Numbered from the stretch's first letter, positions 33,507 through 42,637 are shown. The stretch is DNA of 64,000 bases from Uliginosibacterium sp. (GCA_016718265.1 JADKDZ010000008.1:62001-126000); one strand, 5' to 3'. A program made the numbers and translations. The notes: generated from the sequence alone by a model not told the origin.

Positions 33507-33940
33507 CAGCGCGGTGCTCCCGCAAATGCCGCGCGCACCCAGGTGCATTGCGCGGCGTCCAGACCCGCCAGCAAGATCGCATCGAAACGGCACGGGTGTT
33601 GGCGATAGCGTAAGCCCGGGCCATTCAGCCAGTGGCGCGCAGCCAGCTCGATGCGGGCTTGCTTGCGTGGGGTGATGCTGGCTGCAGCACCGCCATAGGT
33701 GTCGCCGCTGCGCAGGCGAACCTCGACGAAAACGATGCAGCCGGCGTCATCTGCAATGAGGTCGATCTCACCGCCCTTGCAGCGATAGTTCTGGACGAGC
33801 ACCCGCAGCCCTTGCCGCGCAAGATAGCGAGCGGCCCACAGCTCACCCTGCTGGCCGCGTGAGCGTGCCTGCGCTTGCCCTGCGCGCTTGTGCAGCAGAC
33901 AATCCACAGCCTTGCCCAGCCACTGCCTGATGCCCTTCAT
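33506..33940 (-). CDS. yraN: YraN / UPF0102 nuclease-like protein
   Basis: The 144-residue product belongs to UPF0102, a restriction-endonuclease-like fold often found near rsmI. It has 'GQQGELWAARYLARQGLRVL', then the nuclease core 'CKGGEIDLIADDAGCIVFVEV' (E-D...E-x-V pattern of PD-(D/E)xK enzymes) and 'ITPRKQARIELAARHWL'. The biochemical role is unproven. The ATG at 33940 is the likely start with GGATGG upstream; an in-frame GTG at 33949 is the alternative. The start codon interlocks with that of rsmI on the other strand (CATG at 33938-33941), so the two genes are exactly back to back. Confidence 0.9.
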   Translation of the reverse strand: MKGIRQWLGKAVDCLLHKRAGQAQARSRGQQGELWAARYLARQGLRVLVQNYRCKGGEIDLIADDAGCIVFVEVRLRSGDTYGGAAASITPRKQARIELAARHWLNGPGLRYRQHPCRFDAILLAGLDAAQCTWVRAAFAGAPR

Positions 33941-34829
33941 GTCTGACACCCATCCGCTTCACGCCTCTGCCGCATTGTATGTGGTCGCCACGCCGCTCGG
34001 TAACCTGCGCGACATCACCTTGCGTGCCCTCGACGTGCTGCGCGCGGTCGACGTGGTGGCAGCTGAAGACACCCGGCACTCGCAGCGTCTGCTCGCTGCA
34101 CACGGTATCAGCCCGAAGATGCTGCCAGTGCATGAGCATAACGAGCAGGAGGGCGCCACGCGCATTCTTGCCATGCTGGCAGCGGGCCAGCATGTAGCGC
34201 TGATTACCGATGCCGGCACGCCGGCAGTGTCTGATCCGGGCGCGCGGCTGGTGGCGCGTGTGCAGGCGGAGGGCTATCCGGTGGTGCCGGTTCCCGGTCC
34301 CTGTGCGGCGGTCGCTGCCCTCTCGGTGTCCGGCCTTGCGAGCGGGCAGTTCCGCTTCATTGGCTTTCTGCCAGCCAAGCCTGCTGCGCGCCGTGCCGAG
34401 CTCGAAATTTTGCGCGGCGACGAGGCGGTGCTGGTGTTCTACGAAGCGCCGCATCGCGTGCGCGAGTGCGTGGAGGATCTGGTGGCGGTGCTGGAGCCGG
34501 AGCGCGAGATCGTCTTCTGTCGCGAGCTGACCAAGCTCTTTGAGCAAGTTGCGCGCATGCCGCTGGCCGAGGCACTGGCCTGGCTGGCCGCGGACCCGAA
34601 CCGGCTCCGCGGTGAGTTCGTCCTGCTGCTGGCGCCGGTACCCAAAGGCGAGGGTCTCCCGGCCGATGCCAGGCGGGTACTTGCCCTTCTTCTGCAGGAA
34701 GGCGTGCCAGTGAAATCGGCCGCCAAGCTGGCGGCTGCGATTACCGGCGCGTCCAAAAATGCGCTGTATGATCTCGCGCTTGAAATGCGTGACGCCGGCG
34801 CGACGCCGGACCTGCGCCCCTCTGCTTGA
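33939..34829 (+). CDS. rsmI: 16S rRNA (cytidine1402-2'-O)-methyltransferase
   Basis: RsmI methylates the ribose of C1402 in the ribosomal P site using SAM. The product of about 296 residues is a tetrapyrrole-methylase-fold enzyme: 'LYVVATPLGNLRDITLRAL' at the start, 'AEDTRHSQRLLAAHGI', 'VALITDAGTPAVSDPGARLV' near 85 (SAM loop), 'VPVPGPCAAVAAL' and 'YEAPHRVRECVEDL'. I start it at the ATG at 33939, which overlaps the yraN start codon; a start at 33930 or further upstream inside yraN is possible, because no good ribosome site is visible for any of them. Divergence from yraN is a widely conserved arrangement. Confidence 0.95.
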   Translation: MSDTHPLHASAALYVVATPLGNLRDITLRALDVLRAVDVVAAEDTRHSQRLLAAHGISPKMLPVHEHNEQEGATRILAMLAAGQHVALITDAGTPAVSDPGARLVARVQAEGYPVVPVPGPCAAVAALSVSGLASGQFRFIGFLPAKPAARRAELEILRGDEAVLVFYEAPHRVRECVEDLVAVLEPEREIVFCRELTKLFEQVARMPLAEALAWLAADPNRLRGEFVLLLAPVPKGEGLPADARRVLALLLQEGVPVKSAAKLAAAITGASKNALYDLALEMRDAGATPDLRPSA

Positions 34830-34843
34830 AATCGGATCTGACC

Positions 34844-35884
34844 ATGACGACACAGACCCTGGAAATACTGCGGCCGGACGACTGGCATATTCACCTCCGC
34901 GACGGTGATGCATTGAAGACGACGGTTGCCGACGCCGCGCGGCAGTTCGGCCGTGCCATCGTGATGCCCAATTTGCGCCCGCCAGTCACGACGGTGGCGC
35001 AGGCCGCCGCTTACCGCCAGCGCATCCTCGACGCGGTACCCGCCGGGCTCAAGTTTGAGCCGCTGATGACGTTGTACCTGACAGACAACACGCCGCCTGA
35101 CGAGATTGATCGCGCGCGGGACAGTGGGTTTGTTCGGGCTGTCAAACTCTATCCAGCGGGCGCGACGACGAACTCGGATGCGGGGGTGACTGCCATCGAC
35201 AAGGTCATGCCCGTCCTGGAGCGCATGCAGGCGCTTGGCGTGGCTTTGTGCATTCATGGGGAGGTGACCCATGCTGACATTGACGTGTTTGACCGCGAGT
35301 CTGTGTTTATTGATCGCGTACTCGCGCCGCTCGCGGCGCGCCTCCCGGATCTACGTACGGTCTTCGAACACATTACGACGGCCGAGGCGGCGCAATACGT
35401 GAGCGAAGCCGGGCCGAATACCGCCGCGACGATCACCGCGCACCACCTGCTGCTGAACCGGAATGCGCTGTTTACAGGCGGCATCCGGCCCCACCACTAC
35501 TGTCTGCCGGTGCTCAAGCGCGAGCGTCATCGCAGCGCGCTGCTGGCGGCTGCCAGTTCGGGCAATGCACGCTTCTTTCTCGGCACCGACTCGGCGCCGC
35601 ATGCCCGCAGCGCGAAGGAATCGGCCTGCGGCTGCGCGGGCTGCTACACGGCCAACGCGGCAATTGAGCTCTACGCAGAAGCCTTTGAGTCGATTGGTGC
35701 GCTGGACAAGCTGGAGGCCTTCGCCAGCCTGAACGGGCCGGACTGGTATGGCTTGCCGCGGAATGCCGAGTCCATCCGCCTGCGCAAAGAGTCGTGGTCC
35801 GTGCCCGAGACGCTCGACTATCTGCCGGGTGAGCCGCTGGTGCCTTTGCGTGCGGGCGGCACGATCAACTGGCGCCTGGTTTGA
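34844..35884 (+). CDS. pyrC: Dihydroorotase, class II
   Basis: PyrC closes carbamoyl-aspartate to dihydroorotate in pyrimidine synthesis. The 346-residue enzyme has 'DDWHIHLRDGDAL' near residue 13 (HxH zinc ligands), 'KLYPAGATTNSDAG' near 98 (carboxylated lysine), 'HGEVTHADID' near 135, 'TITAHHLLLNRNALF' near 195 and 'FFLGTDSAPHAR' near 240 (catalytic Asp). The start is the ATG at 34844 with GGAT upstream. It follows rsmI by 14 bases and ends 14 bases before a small lipoprotein gene. Confidence 0.96.
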   Translation: MTTQTLEILRPDDWHIHLRDGDALKTTVADAARQFGRAIVMPNLRPPVTTVAQAAAYRQRILDAVPAGLKFEPLMTLYLTDNTPPDEIDRARDSGFVRAVKLYPAGATTNSDAGVTAIDKVMPVLERMQALGVALCIHGEVTHADIDVFDRESVFIDRVLAPLAARLPDLRTVFEHITTAEAAQYVSEAGPNTAATITAHHLLLNRNALFTGGIRPHHYCLPVLKRERHRSALLAAASSGNARFFLGTDSAPHARSAKESACGCAGCYTANAAIELYAEAFESIGALDKLEAFASLNGPDWYGLPRNAESIRLRKESWSVPETLDYLPGEPLVPLRAGGTINWRLV

Positions 35885-35898
35885 CAGGAGGAGTGACG

Positions 35899-36327
35899 AT
35901 GTTGCGACTGTGCGGCCTGGCCGTGCTGAGTCTGGTTTGCCTGACGGCCTGTGAGAATCAGGCCGCCTCCCGCATGATCGGCGGCAGCAAGGAGCACTCG
36001 ATTTCTCTGGTGCGGGAGCAGCGCTGGTTCTGGGGCGACGCTGTCGATCAGAAGCTCGTCATCTCGCGCTTTCCGGAATGCCAACGCCGTTTCGAGATTG
36101 ATCCCGGCAAAGTCGGCGAGCCGAGTCTGGAACTCTACGGCGTGAGCGACATGCTCTATTTGGCGCATCAGGGGCCGAGCTGGTACGCGGTCGGCACCGA
36201 GGAGTGTCAGCTGCAGAAGTACGACCGCCCCCCTGATCCTGTTCCCGGCACCTTGCTCGGGCGCTTCACGCAGCAAGACGGGCGGCTGGTCTTCGAAGCT
36301 GCCAAAGGCCTCCCGGCCGCCGAGTGA
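35899..36327 (+). CDS. Small lipoprotein of unknown function
   Basis: The 142-residue product has a lipoprotein signal (LRLCGLAVLSLVCLTAC) and a mature domain with two further cysteines, one in 'FPECQRRF' and one in 'TEECQLQKY', likely a disulfide. The pattern suggests a compact beta domain. I do not recognise the family. An AGGAGGAG ribosome site directly precedes the ATG at 35899, one of the strongest in the window, so high translation is expected. It is probably co-transcribed with pyrC. Confidence 0.8.
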   Translation: MLRLCGLAVLSLVCLTACENQAASRMIGGSKEHSISLVREQRWFWGDAVDQKLVISRFPECQRRFEIDPGKVGEPSLELYGVSDMLYLAHQGPSWYAVGTEECQLQKYDRPPDPVPGTLLGRFTQQDGRLVFEAAKGLPAAE

Positions 36328-36461
36328 GTCTCGGTTGCAGCCTGTTTTGCCCTCAGGCGAGGTGTGTGGATTGCATGGCTCGCAAAGCCACTCCCGGCAA
36401 GGGTCTTCGAGGTTGGCCGTAATTTTGCTTGCCTTGAGCCGAGATCGTGGGCTGTCCGGCG

Positions 36462-38837
36462 CTACGATCTGGGCTTGAACCAGTACTTCGTCGTCCGCGC
36501 CTCCTTGCTCTTCGGGTAGCTGCGCTTGAGCAGATCGAAGGCTTCCCGTGACAGATCACCCGCTGAGGCGTCCGCACACCAGTTCATACGCGTGCGATAG
36601 ACGGCTTCGCGCAGCAGGCCCGGTACGCGTGCGTCGGTCGGGAAGTGGCGGGCAAAGTCGAGCACGTTCTGCATCCAGATTGAGTCCAGATCCGGCAGCG
36701 CCTCCAGGGCTTGCCGCTCCTGCTGCCAGGCGGCGTAGTGCTCGCTAGACAAGATGTTCCGGGCGAAACGGCCCAGCGGGGCCAGTTGCGAGGGACTGCC
36801 GTCACCGAGGTCGAGGGCCTGGGTGGCGGGCGCCGTCAGCCGACACTCGGGATCGACGCGCGCGCCGTCGATCAGCAAGCCCCCTTCGAGGAAGAAGCGC
36901 TGCTCGTCTTCAATGCGCAGCAGCGCCGCCAGCTGTGGCGGGAATGCGGGGCCATCGATCTTCGCCAGCGCGCTCAGCGCCTCGCGCGCCGCAGTGCTGT
37001 CGTGGCGCAACAGTCCGCGCGACCAGGCCAGGCGTGCGGCCACGCGGCGCAGCAGGGTGGGGGCGTCCGGGTGCTGCGCGCTGGCCATCAAGGCGGCATG
37101 GGGCAGCTCGTAGTTCAGAATCCAGCTCGTATCGGCATCCCACCCCCAGGCCGGCGCGGCGTCCGCGGCGGGTGGCGCGGTCTGCAGCAGGGTATCGCGA
37201 TCATAGGCGCGGCCCTCCTCACGCAGCGCATCGCGCCAGAAATCGGCCAGCGAGGTGGCGTGCCACAAGCGATACTCGCGGACGCGGTTGCGGGCCGAGT
37301 AGTCGGCCCGCAGCTCATCACGCGCCATGAGCTGAGTGGCCAGGTGCAAGCCCTCTTCGCGCGGGCCGAGGCGCAGCCGTTGCAGCAGGAAGCTTGCCGC
37401 GCCCGGATGATCTGCCGGTACGCGGGCCAATGCGTCCAGCAGCTTCGTCAGATGCGGCGCATCGCGCGTTGCAAACACGGCGGCGCTGAAAAGCCAGGCG
37501 TGGTCCTTGGGAGCCTGCTCGAATCGCTGCAGGGAGGTGAGGCTCCACTGTTGGCGCCGGCAGCGGCTATCGGCCCGGTCGGGCGAAGCGGTACGGGGCG
37601 CCGTGGCGCCACTGTCGAGGTGGCAGTCACGCCGGGTCGGGTCATCGCCATTTACCAGACCGGCCAACCATTCTCCAAGTGGTTCGCTGGGGGCGAACTG
37701 GCGGTGCAAGAGCAGATAGTCGTCGGCAGCGCGCTGGAATTCTGCTGCGTCGACGCCGGGTGTGTGCAAGATCGCCGCCAGCTCGCGAAAGCGCTTGGCC
37801 GGATCGAGCCGCGCCCCGATCAATGCAAGCAGGTCGCGCAGGCGGCGCGCTTCGTCGTGTCGGCCGGCGGCCTGCGCAAGCGTGAGCGCGCGCGTTGCCG
37901 CGGCGCGCAGGCGCGCACTTTCGGTCTCTCTCAGGGTTTGCGCTTTGGTACGGCGGGCGACGCACTCAGGCGCCTCGCAAGGATCGTAGCTGCCGCTGGG
38001 CGCGAGCAGTTGGGCGTTCCGCAATCCTGCCCGCAAAGCGAGATAGTGGCCCCACGCCTGCCAGGGCGAGGCCGCGTCGCCCGCGATAGCCGTGAAGGCC
38101 GCTTCAGCCGCCTGATAGTGGCCTTCGTACAGCAGCGCCGAGGCGCGCTGATACGCGCGATCCTGAATCAGCAGCGTCGGCGCGTCCGCCGACGGGTCGG
38201 GCAGCGCCATGTCGGGCAGCAGGAACTGCTGGGCGTACTGCGGGTTGATCTCTCCACCTCCTGGCAGGTCTCGCCGAAAATAGGCGGGCCCGAGTGGGCA
38301 GCGTGCGAAAACACGATGCTGCGCCGTCAGCCAGTTCTGCAAAGCCGGGTGATTTGCTCCCCAGGCGCTGACACGCGCGTTGAGCGTCTGACGGGCCTGC
38401 TGCCAGGCGTCTGCCGGGCAGTTCTCGAAGCGGTCCCAGCGGTTGCCACCGAGCAGTGCGCTTTCGGCCGCCACGTGTTCCGGCGCATCCGCAGACGCAA
38501 TTTCTTTTGCAGCGGTTTGCCAGGCCAGGATTGCTTGCGCGCTCTGCTCACTGCCCGCGGTGGGCGGGCGGTAACTGAAGGCCTCCAGCCCGCCGGCGGG
38601 CAGGGCCTGTCCGTTAAAGCGGTACCAGGCTAACAGCAGCGGCTTGCGCCACCAGCTCGCCTCAACCACCCCGAGCCCGCCGGACGCCAGTGCGGAAAGT
38701 GGCAGGACGGGGCCCCACGGCGAGTTGAACGCTGGGGGCGAGTCGTCGCCGCCACCGGACGCAGCGGTCGGGGCCGAGACCATGATCGTGCCGCCGATGC
38801 TCAACACGGCAAGCAGCCGAAGGATAGGGAACTTCAT
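36462..38837 (-). CDS. Large exported helical-repeat protein, partner of DUF3142
   Basis: The 791-residue protein has a signal peptide (ILRLLAVLSIGGTIMVSAPTAAS) and then a mostly alpha-helical mature chain with TPR-like spacing ('YQRASALLYEGHYQAAEAAF' near 225; 'EARRLRDLLALIG'; 'RAADDYLLLHRQF'). Eight or so cysteines, including CPADAW, CPLGPAY, 'CEAPEC' and 'MNWCAD', suggest disulfides in the periplasm. No catalytic motif is apparent. It overlaps the DUF3142 gene by 4 bases (ATGA), so the two proteins are made together and probably act together. Function unknown. Confidence 0.85.
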   Translation of the reverse strand: MKFPILRLLAVLSIGGTIMVSAPTAASGGGDDSPPAFNSPWGPVLPLSALASGGLGVVEASWWRKPLLLAWYRFNGQALPAGGLEAFSYRPPTAGSEQSAQAILAWQTAAKEIASADAPEHVAAESALLGGNRWDRFENCPADAWQQARQTLNARVSAWGANHPALQNWLTAQHRVFARCPLGPAYFRRDLPGGGEINPQYAQQFLLPDMALPDPSADAPTLLIQDRAYQRASALLYEGHYQAAEAAFTAIAGDAASPWQAWGHYLALRAGLRNAQLLAPSGSYDPCEAPECVARRTKAQTLRETESARLRAAATRALTLAQAAGRHDEARRLRDLLALIGARLDPAKRFRELAAILHTPGVDAAEFQRAADDYLLLHRQFAPSEPLGEWLAGLVNGDDPTRRDCHLDSGATAPRTASPDRADSRCRRQQWSLTSLQRFEQAPKDHAWLFSAAVFATRDAPHLTKLLDALARVPADHPGAASFLLQRLRLGPREEGLHLATQLMARDELRADYSARNRVREYRLWHATSLADFWRDALREEGRAYDRDTLLQTAPPAADAAPAWGWDADTSWILNYELPHAALMASAQHPDAPTLLRRVAARLAWSRGLLRHDSTAAREALSALAKIDGPAFPPQLAALLRIEDEQRFFLEGGLLIDGARVDPECRLTAPATQALDLGDGSPSQLAPLGRFARNILSSEHYAAWQQERQALEALPDLDSIWMQNVLDFARHFPTDARVPGLLREAVYRTRMNWCADASAGDLSREAFDLLKRSYPKSKEARTTKYWFKPRS

Positions 38838-39568
38838 GACAAGGGTCTCCTTTGGGATTCGGTGCTTGAGCGCTGGCCGCGGCCGAGAAAAACATAGCGG
38901 CGCCCCGGCAGGGCGACCGGCCAGTCAGGCTCGTCATCCGCCACGCCGTGGGCTTGGGCACAGAGGGGCTCGTCGACGCCCGCGGCGCTGCGTGATACGA
39001 ACGCCGGCCGCACCCGGCCGAGGCGGAAATACATGGGTACGACTTCGTCCACCGGCGCGTCCGCCAGCCACCGATCTCCATGGCACCAACTGGCCAAAGC
39101 CGTCACCGAGAGGCGCGGCGTCGTCGGCAAGGCGGCTTTGATGGCGTGTACCGCTGCGAGCCAGAAGGCGCGCTGGGACTGGCGAGCCTCGAAGTCCAGC
39201 TGCACCCAGGCGGGCGTGCCGCGAACGGCTGCGTCGATGACGGCATCTCGCAAGCCATGGAGTTGTGCAGCGTTGCCGGCAAACGGATGGGCCGGGTCGA
39301 CCTCTACATGAATCACCGGGATAACCATCACGCCGTCGGGCAAGGGCAAGGCATTGCGCCGTGACTGACGGAAAACCGCTTCGCCCGAGAGGATCAGGTG
39401 CGTGACAACCACGGCCGCCCCGACGCCGGGTGCCGGCGGGGGCAGTTGCCCGGCAGGCCGGTCCCAGTACCACCAGAAAATTTCTGGTGCGGGCTCGGCG
39501 ACGCTTGCGTTGAGCATGCCGACGCTCGTCAGGAGCGCAAGGAAGAGCCGTCGTATGCAGCGGAACAT
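38834..39568 (-). CDS. DUF3142 exported protein
   Basis: The 244-residue product belongs to DUF3142, a predicted glycosidase-like TIM-barrel family of unknown activity. After a signal peptide ('RLFLALLTSVGMLNASVA') come 'EIFWWYWDRPAGQLP', 'VVVTHLILSGEAVF', 'VIPVIHVEVDP', 'WVQLDFEARQSQRAFW' (D-E pair, the most catalytic-looking motif), 'LSVTALASWCHGDRWL' and 'VDEVVPMYFRLG', all hallmarks. I take the ATG at 39568, which gives a proper signal peptide; upstream codons add a Trp/Gln-rich stretch without a ribosome site. It is the first gene of a two-gene operon with the 791-residue protein. Confidence 0.88.
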   Translation of the reverse strand: MFRCIRRLFLALLTSVGMLNASVAEPAPEIFWWYWDRPAGQLPPPAPGVGAAVVVTHLILSGEAVFRQSRRNALPLPDGVMVIPVIHVEVDPAHPFAGNAAQLHGLRDAVIDAAVRGTPAWVQLDFEARQSQRAFWLAAVHAIKAALPTTPRLSVTALASWCHGDRWLADAPVDEVVPMYFRLGRVRPAFVSRSAAGVDEPLCAQAHGVADDEPDWPVALPGRRYVFLGRGQRSSTESQRRPLS

Positions 39569-39779
39569 GAAGCTTTGCCAAGCGTGTTGGCCAGGGGGCC
39601 TCCACGCTAACGTCCGCATGATCGGCCGTCAATCAGCACGGCACGCAAGCGCACGCGGACGCCCATCCCGTCTGTTGGCCGGCCCCGAGTCTGGCGAGGG
39701 ATGACGCCATCCGTCAGCCTGCTTTGTTTCTAGTACTTAAGGCTTGGTAGAGTTTTAGAAAATCATTTCGAAACTTGCT

Positions 39780-39797
39780 TGAGGGCCTTGGCCCTCA
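39780..39797 (+). promoter_or_regulatory. Hairpin in the leader of the FN3 lipoprotein gene
   Basis: TGAGGGC (39780-39786) and GCCCTCA (39791-39797) form a 7-bp stem with a 4-base loop, ending 5 bases before the CGGAGCAC ribosome site of the gene at 39813. Its position could influence translation initiation. There is no T-run. The AT-rich stretch 39725-39775 upstream is a likely promoter zone, but I see no clear box pair. Confidence 0.35.
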
Positions 39798-39812
39798 GGA
39801 TCGGAGCACATC

Positions 39813-42623
39813 ATGGGAGCAGTTGTCGTGCGACACAGTTTGCCGCTTATCATGGTTTTATGGCTTGCTGCCTGCGGAGGGGGCGGTGGCGACGGGGCGG
39901 CGAACACAGGCCCCGCCGCGGCAGGCGAGACGCGCCCGAACGTGGTGGCCGATACCAGTCCGCCGAGTATGCCTGACGGATTGCGCGCAGATGGGCGTAG
40001 TGCGACCAGCATTTCACTGGGGTGGCGCGCGGCCACTGATGACCAGGGCGTGACCGGCTACCAGATCTACCGCAACGGTGCCCTGGTGAGTGCCGTCCAG
40101 GGCAACCTGCTCAACTACATCGACACCGGCCTGATGCCGGGCAGCAGCTATCGCTACAGCATCAAGGCCGTGGACGCCGCCGGCAACCTCTCGCCTGCCA
40201 GCGCCGAGTTCCTCGTCAGCACCAACAGCCAGAGCACCCCCGACGCCCAGGCCCCCAGCGCCCCGGCCAGCTTCACCCTCAGCAGCAGCGGCCAGACCAG
40301 TCTCAGCCTGGTCTGGAGTGCCGCCAGCGACGACGTCGGCGTCGTCGCCTACCAGCTCACGCGTGACGGCAACGTCATCGCCAGCCTCGGCGGCACCGTG
40401 CTCAGCTTCACCAACACCGGCCTGATCGCCGGCACCCGCTACACCTACACCCTGCGCGCGATTGATGCCAGCGGCAAAGCCTCAGCACCCGTCTCGCTGA
40501 TAGCCACCACGCTGCCTGCAGCGTCCAGCAACGCCAGCTCATCGAGTTCGTCTTCCAGTTCCAGCAGCTCAAGCTCATCCTCCAGCTCATCGAGCAGCAG
40601 TTCATCGTCGAGTTCAAGCAGTTCCTCGGGCGCCGGTAGTTCTTTGTCCAGTTCATCAAGCTCTTCCAGTTCCAGCAGTTCGAGTTCCTCGGGCGGAATC
40701 GCCTTACCCAAGAAACTGAGCGTCGTTAATCATTGGGGCGGGAATACCGGCGGTGGCGGTAGCTCGATGGTCGGCGGCGATGCGATCAGCAATTTCATCG
40801 TCGACATCGGGGTGCTGAATCGCGCCCAGCTGCCGCGTGCGACTGCGCTGCCTTTGGTGATTACCAAGAGCTATTGGGACGAAACGAACTGGGCAGATGG
40901 CGCCTATGCCGGGGGCAAACGGGTCTCCAAAGGCGAGTTTTATTACAACGCGCACACGGACTCTGGCTGGCCTGGCATGGTGTTCGACTCGACGACCTAT
41001 AACGGCATCACGGCAACGATCGCACACCCTGCTGCCATGAGCGTCGACCAGACGAACCACGAGAACCAGGGGCTGCCGCTCGGCAAGTTTGCGACGAATC
41101 TGCCGTATGTGAAGTTGAGTGACGGCCGGAGCATGAGCTCCGTGGCCTACCCGACGAGTGTGGCGTTTGATGCGGCAGGGCGGCTGTGGGTGGCGGATAA
41201 CGGGCCGGACCAGAATTACAAGATCTTCAATGTGCCGGCTTCCGGTGCGCCCAGCCTGGTCGGCACGTTTGGTGAGCCGGGCGGGGTGTTTGCCGGTCCG
41301 GTCAAGGGGCGCCTGGGTACGAAGCGCTTCTGGGGGCCACGCGGTGTGGGCTTTGGTGACAACGGCGAGATCATCATTGGCAACAGCGGCATCCCCGGGC
41401 AAGTGCAGGGCGGCACGGATGTGCGGGTGTTTGACCGCCAGGAGAATCTGCTCTGGGAAGTGAAGGCCATCTTCATGCATGCGCCGGATGTCGATCCCAC
41501 AAGCAATGGCACCAGCATCCACACGGCCGGACAGCGCTTTGAAATGGATTACAGCAAGCCACCCGGCAAGAGCTGGAAACAGGCTGCCGTGACGATTGAT
41601 CCGTTCCGGTTTCCGGGAGATCCCCGGTTGTCTGCCGCGTATGAAATCGCTTTTGTCCGTGTGGTGAATGGACGCAAATTCTTGTATGCCACGCAGATGA
41701 GTGGTCTCCGAGTCGCCGTTTTCCGCTTTGAGGCCAATAGCGAGATCGCCATTCCGGTGGCGGTGTTCGGCATCAAGAGCAGTGAGCAAGGGGCGGCCTG
41801 GGCGCAAGGCAGGGCGCCAGTCTGGGATGCGTCGCTCGACGCTAACAAGAATCGCCGCCTTTTCTGGCGTGACCAGAATGGTAACGGGCAGGTGGATGCA
41901 GGCGAGTTTGGTGATATCCAGATGCCTGCTACATACACGAAGTCTATAGACGTCGATGAGTTGGGCAATATATGGGTCGCCGGTGCGTTGCAAGAGTACT
42001 CAAGCAAGTTTCGCTACGGCGGCAACCTGATCATTCCCTTCGGCAGCATTGACGCGAATGGGGTGCCCTTCCTGGGCAGCGTGCCGCGTTTTGTGGATGT
42101 GGCGCGCCAGCTGATTTCGCCATCGGACCAGGGGTTTTCAATCGGCCACATGCGATACCTGTCGGAGACGGATACCGCACTGCTGGCGACCGGAAACTAC
42201 TACGCCAAACAGGTGTATGTGATTGATGGTCATCAGAACGCCAGCGCCCAGCGCCTGCGCTTCAAGCTCGATCTGGGGTACAACGATCTCGGCGTCGAGA
42301 GCCCGGACATCAACCGCAACGATACGACCAAGATGGTGTTGCCTACCAACATTGCGGCGGACCCGGATTACCTCTACGTCGGTTACATCGACCGAGGGCC
42401 GGATGCCAAGGTGCGTGGCGAGATCACGGTCTACAGCATGAAGGATGGCACGAAAGTCGGCTGGATCGTGCCCGGGCCAGAAACGAACGGGTTCTCGGGT
42501 AACTTCGACATGGTGATCGGCATCCAGGTGCGCAAGCTGGCAGACGGCACGCGCGTCATCCTGGCGGAGGAGAATGGCGGCGGAAAGTTCATGGTCTACC
42601 GCTGGGATCCAACGAAGCCCTGA
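39813..42623 (+). CDS. FN3 / polyserine / beta-propeller-like surface lipoprotein
   Basis: The 936-residue product has a lipobox (LAAC, Cys 21) and a poly-Gly tether, two fibronectin type III domains (about residues 48-135 and 145-232, each with 'SDD.GV..Y' or 'TDDQGVTGYQIYRNG' and '..YT.TLRA.DASG'), a polyserine linker (about 237-300) and a C-terminal region of about 630 residues. That region has repeated 'VAFDAAGRLWVADNG', 'VGFGDNGEIIIGNSG', 'VDELGNIWVAG' and 'RDQNGNGQVDAGEFGD' motifs, which look like NHL/SMP-30-type propeller blades with a calcium-binding loop. Together these suggest a surface-exposed binding or lyase protein acting on a polymer; substrate unknown. CGGAGC lies before the ATG. 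The N-terminal module is paralogous to the broken gene at 17810-19857. Confidence 0.88.
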   Translation: MGAVVVRHSLPLIMVLWLAACGGGGGDGAANTGPAAAGETRPNVVADTSPPSMPDGLRADGRSATSISLGWRAATDDQGVTGYQIYRNGALVSAVQGNLLNYIDTGLMPGSSYRYSIKAVDAAGNLSPASAEFLVSTNSQSTPDAQAPSAPASFTLSSSGQTSLSLVWSAASDDVGVVAYQLTRDGNVIASLGGTVLSFTNTGLIAGTRYTYTLRAIDASGKASAPVSLIATTLPAASSNASSSSSSSSSSSSSSSSSSSSSSSSSSSSSSSGAGSSLSSSSSSSSSSSSSSSGGIALPKKLSVVNHWGGNTGGGGSSMVGGDAISNFIVDIGVLNRAQLPRATALPLVITKSYWDETNWADGAYAGGKRVSKGEFYYNAHTDSGWPGMVFDSTTYNGITATIAHPAAMSVDQTNHENQGLPLGKFATNLPYVKLSDGRSMSSVAYPTSVAFDAAGRLWVADNGPDQNYKIFNVPASGAPSLVGTFGEPGGVFAGPVKGRLGTKRFWGPRGVGFGDNGEIIIGNSGIPGQVQGGTDVRVFDRQENLLWEVKAIFMHAPDVDPTSNGTSIHTAGQRFEMDYSKPPGKSWKQAAVTIDPFRFPGDPRLSAAYEIAFVRVVNGRKFLYATQMSGLRVAVFRFEANSEIAIPVAVFGIKSSEQGAAWAQGRAPVWDASLDANKNRRLFWRDQNGNGQVDAGEFGDIQMPATYTKSIDVDELGNIWVAGALQEYSSKFRYGGNLIIPFGSIDANGVPFLGSVPRFVDVARQLISPSDQGFSIGHMRYLSETDTALLATGNYYAKQVYVIDGHQNASAQRLRFKLDLGYNDLGVESPDINRNDTTKMVLPTNIAADPDYLYVGYIDRGPDAKVRGEITVYSMKDGTKVGWIVPGPETNGFSGNFDMVIGIQVRKLADGTRVILAEENGGGKFMVYRWDPTKP
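40530..40694 (+). repeat. Polyserine-encoding tract
   Basis: About 165 bases are composed almost wholly of serine codons (AGC, TCA, TCG, AGT, TCC), with two short Gly/Ala/Leu interruptions ('SSGAGSSLSS'). It links the FN3 modules to the C-terminal domain, as in many secreted polysaccharide-active proteins. Confidence 0.9.
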
Positions 42624-42637
42624 CGGTCAAAACCGCG

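Noticed and set aside
36711..38633. 640-codon plus-strand frame opposite the 791-residue gene
   Set aside because: The minus-strand product has a signal peptide and a coupled neighbour; the plus-strand frame has neither.
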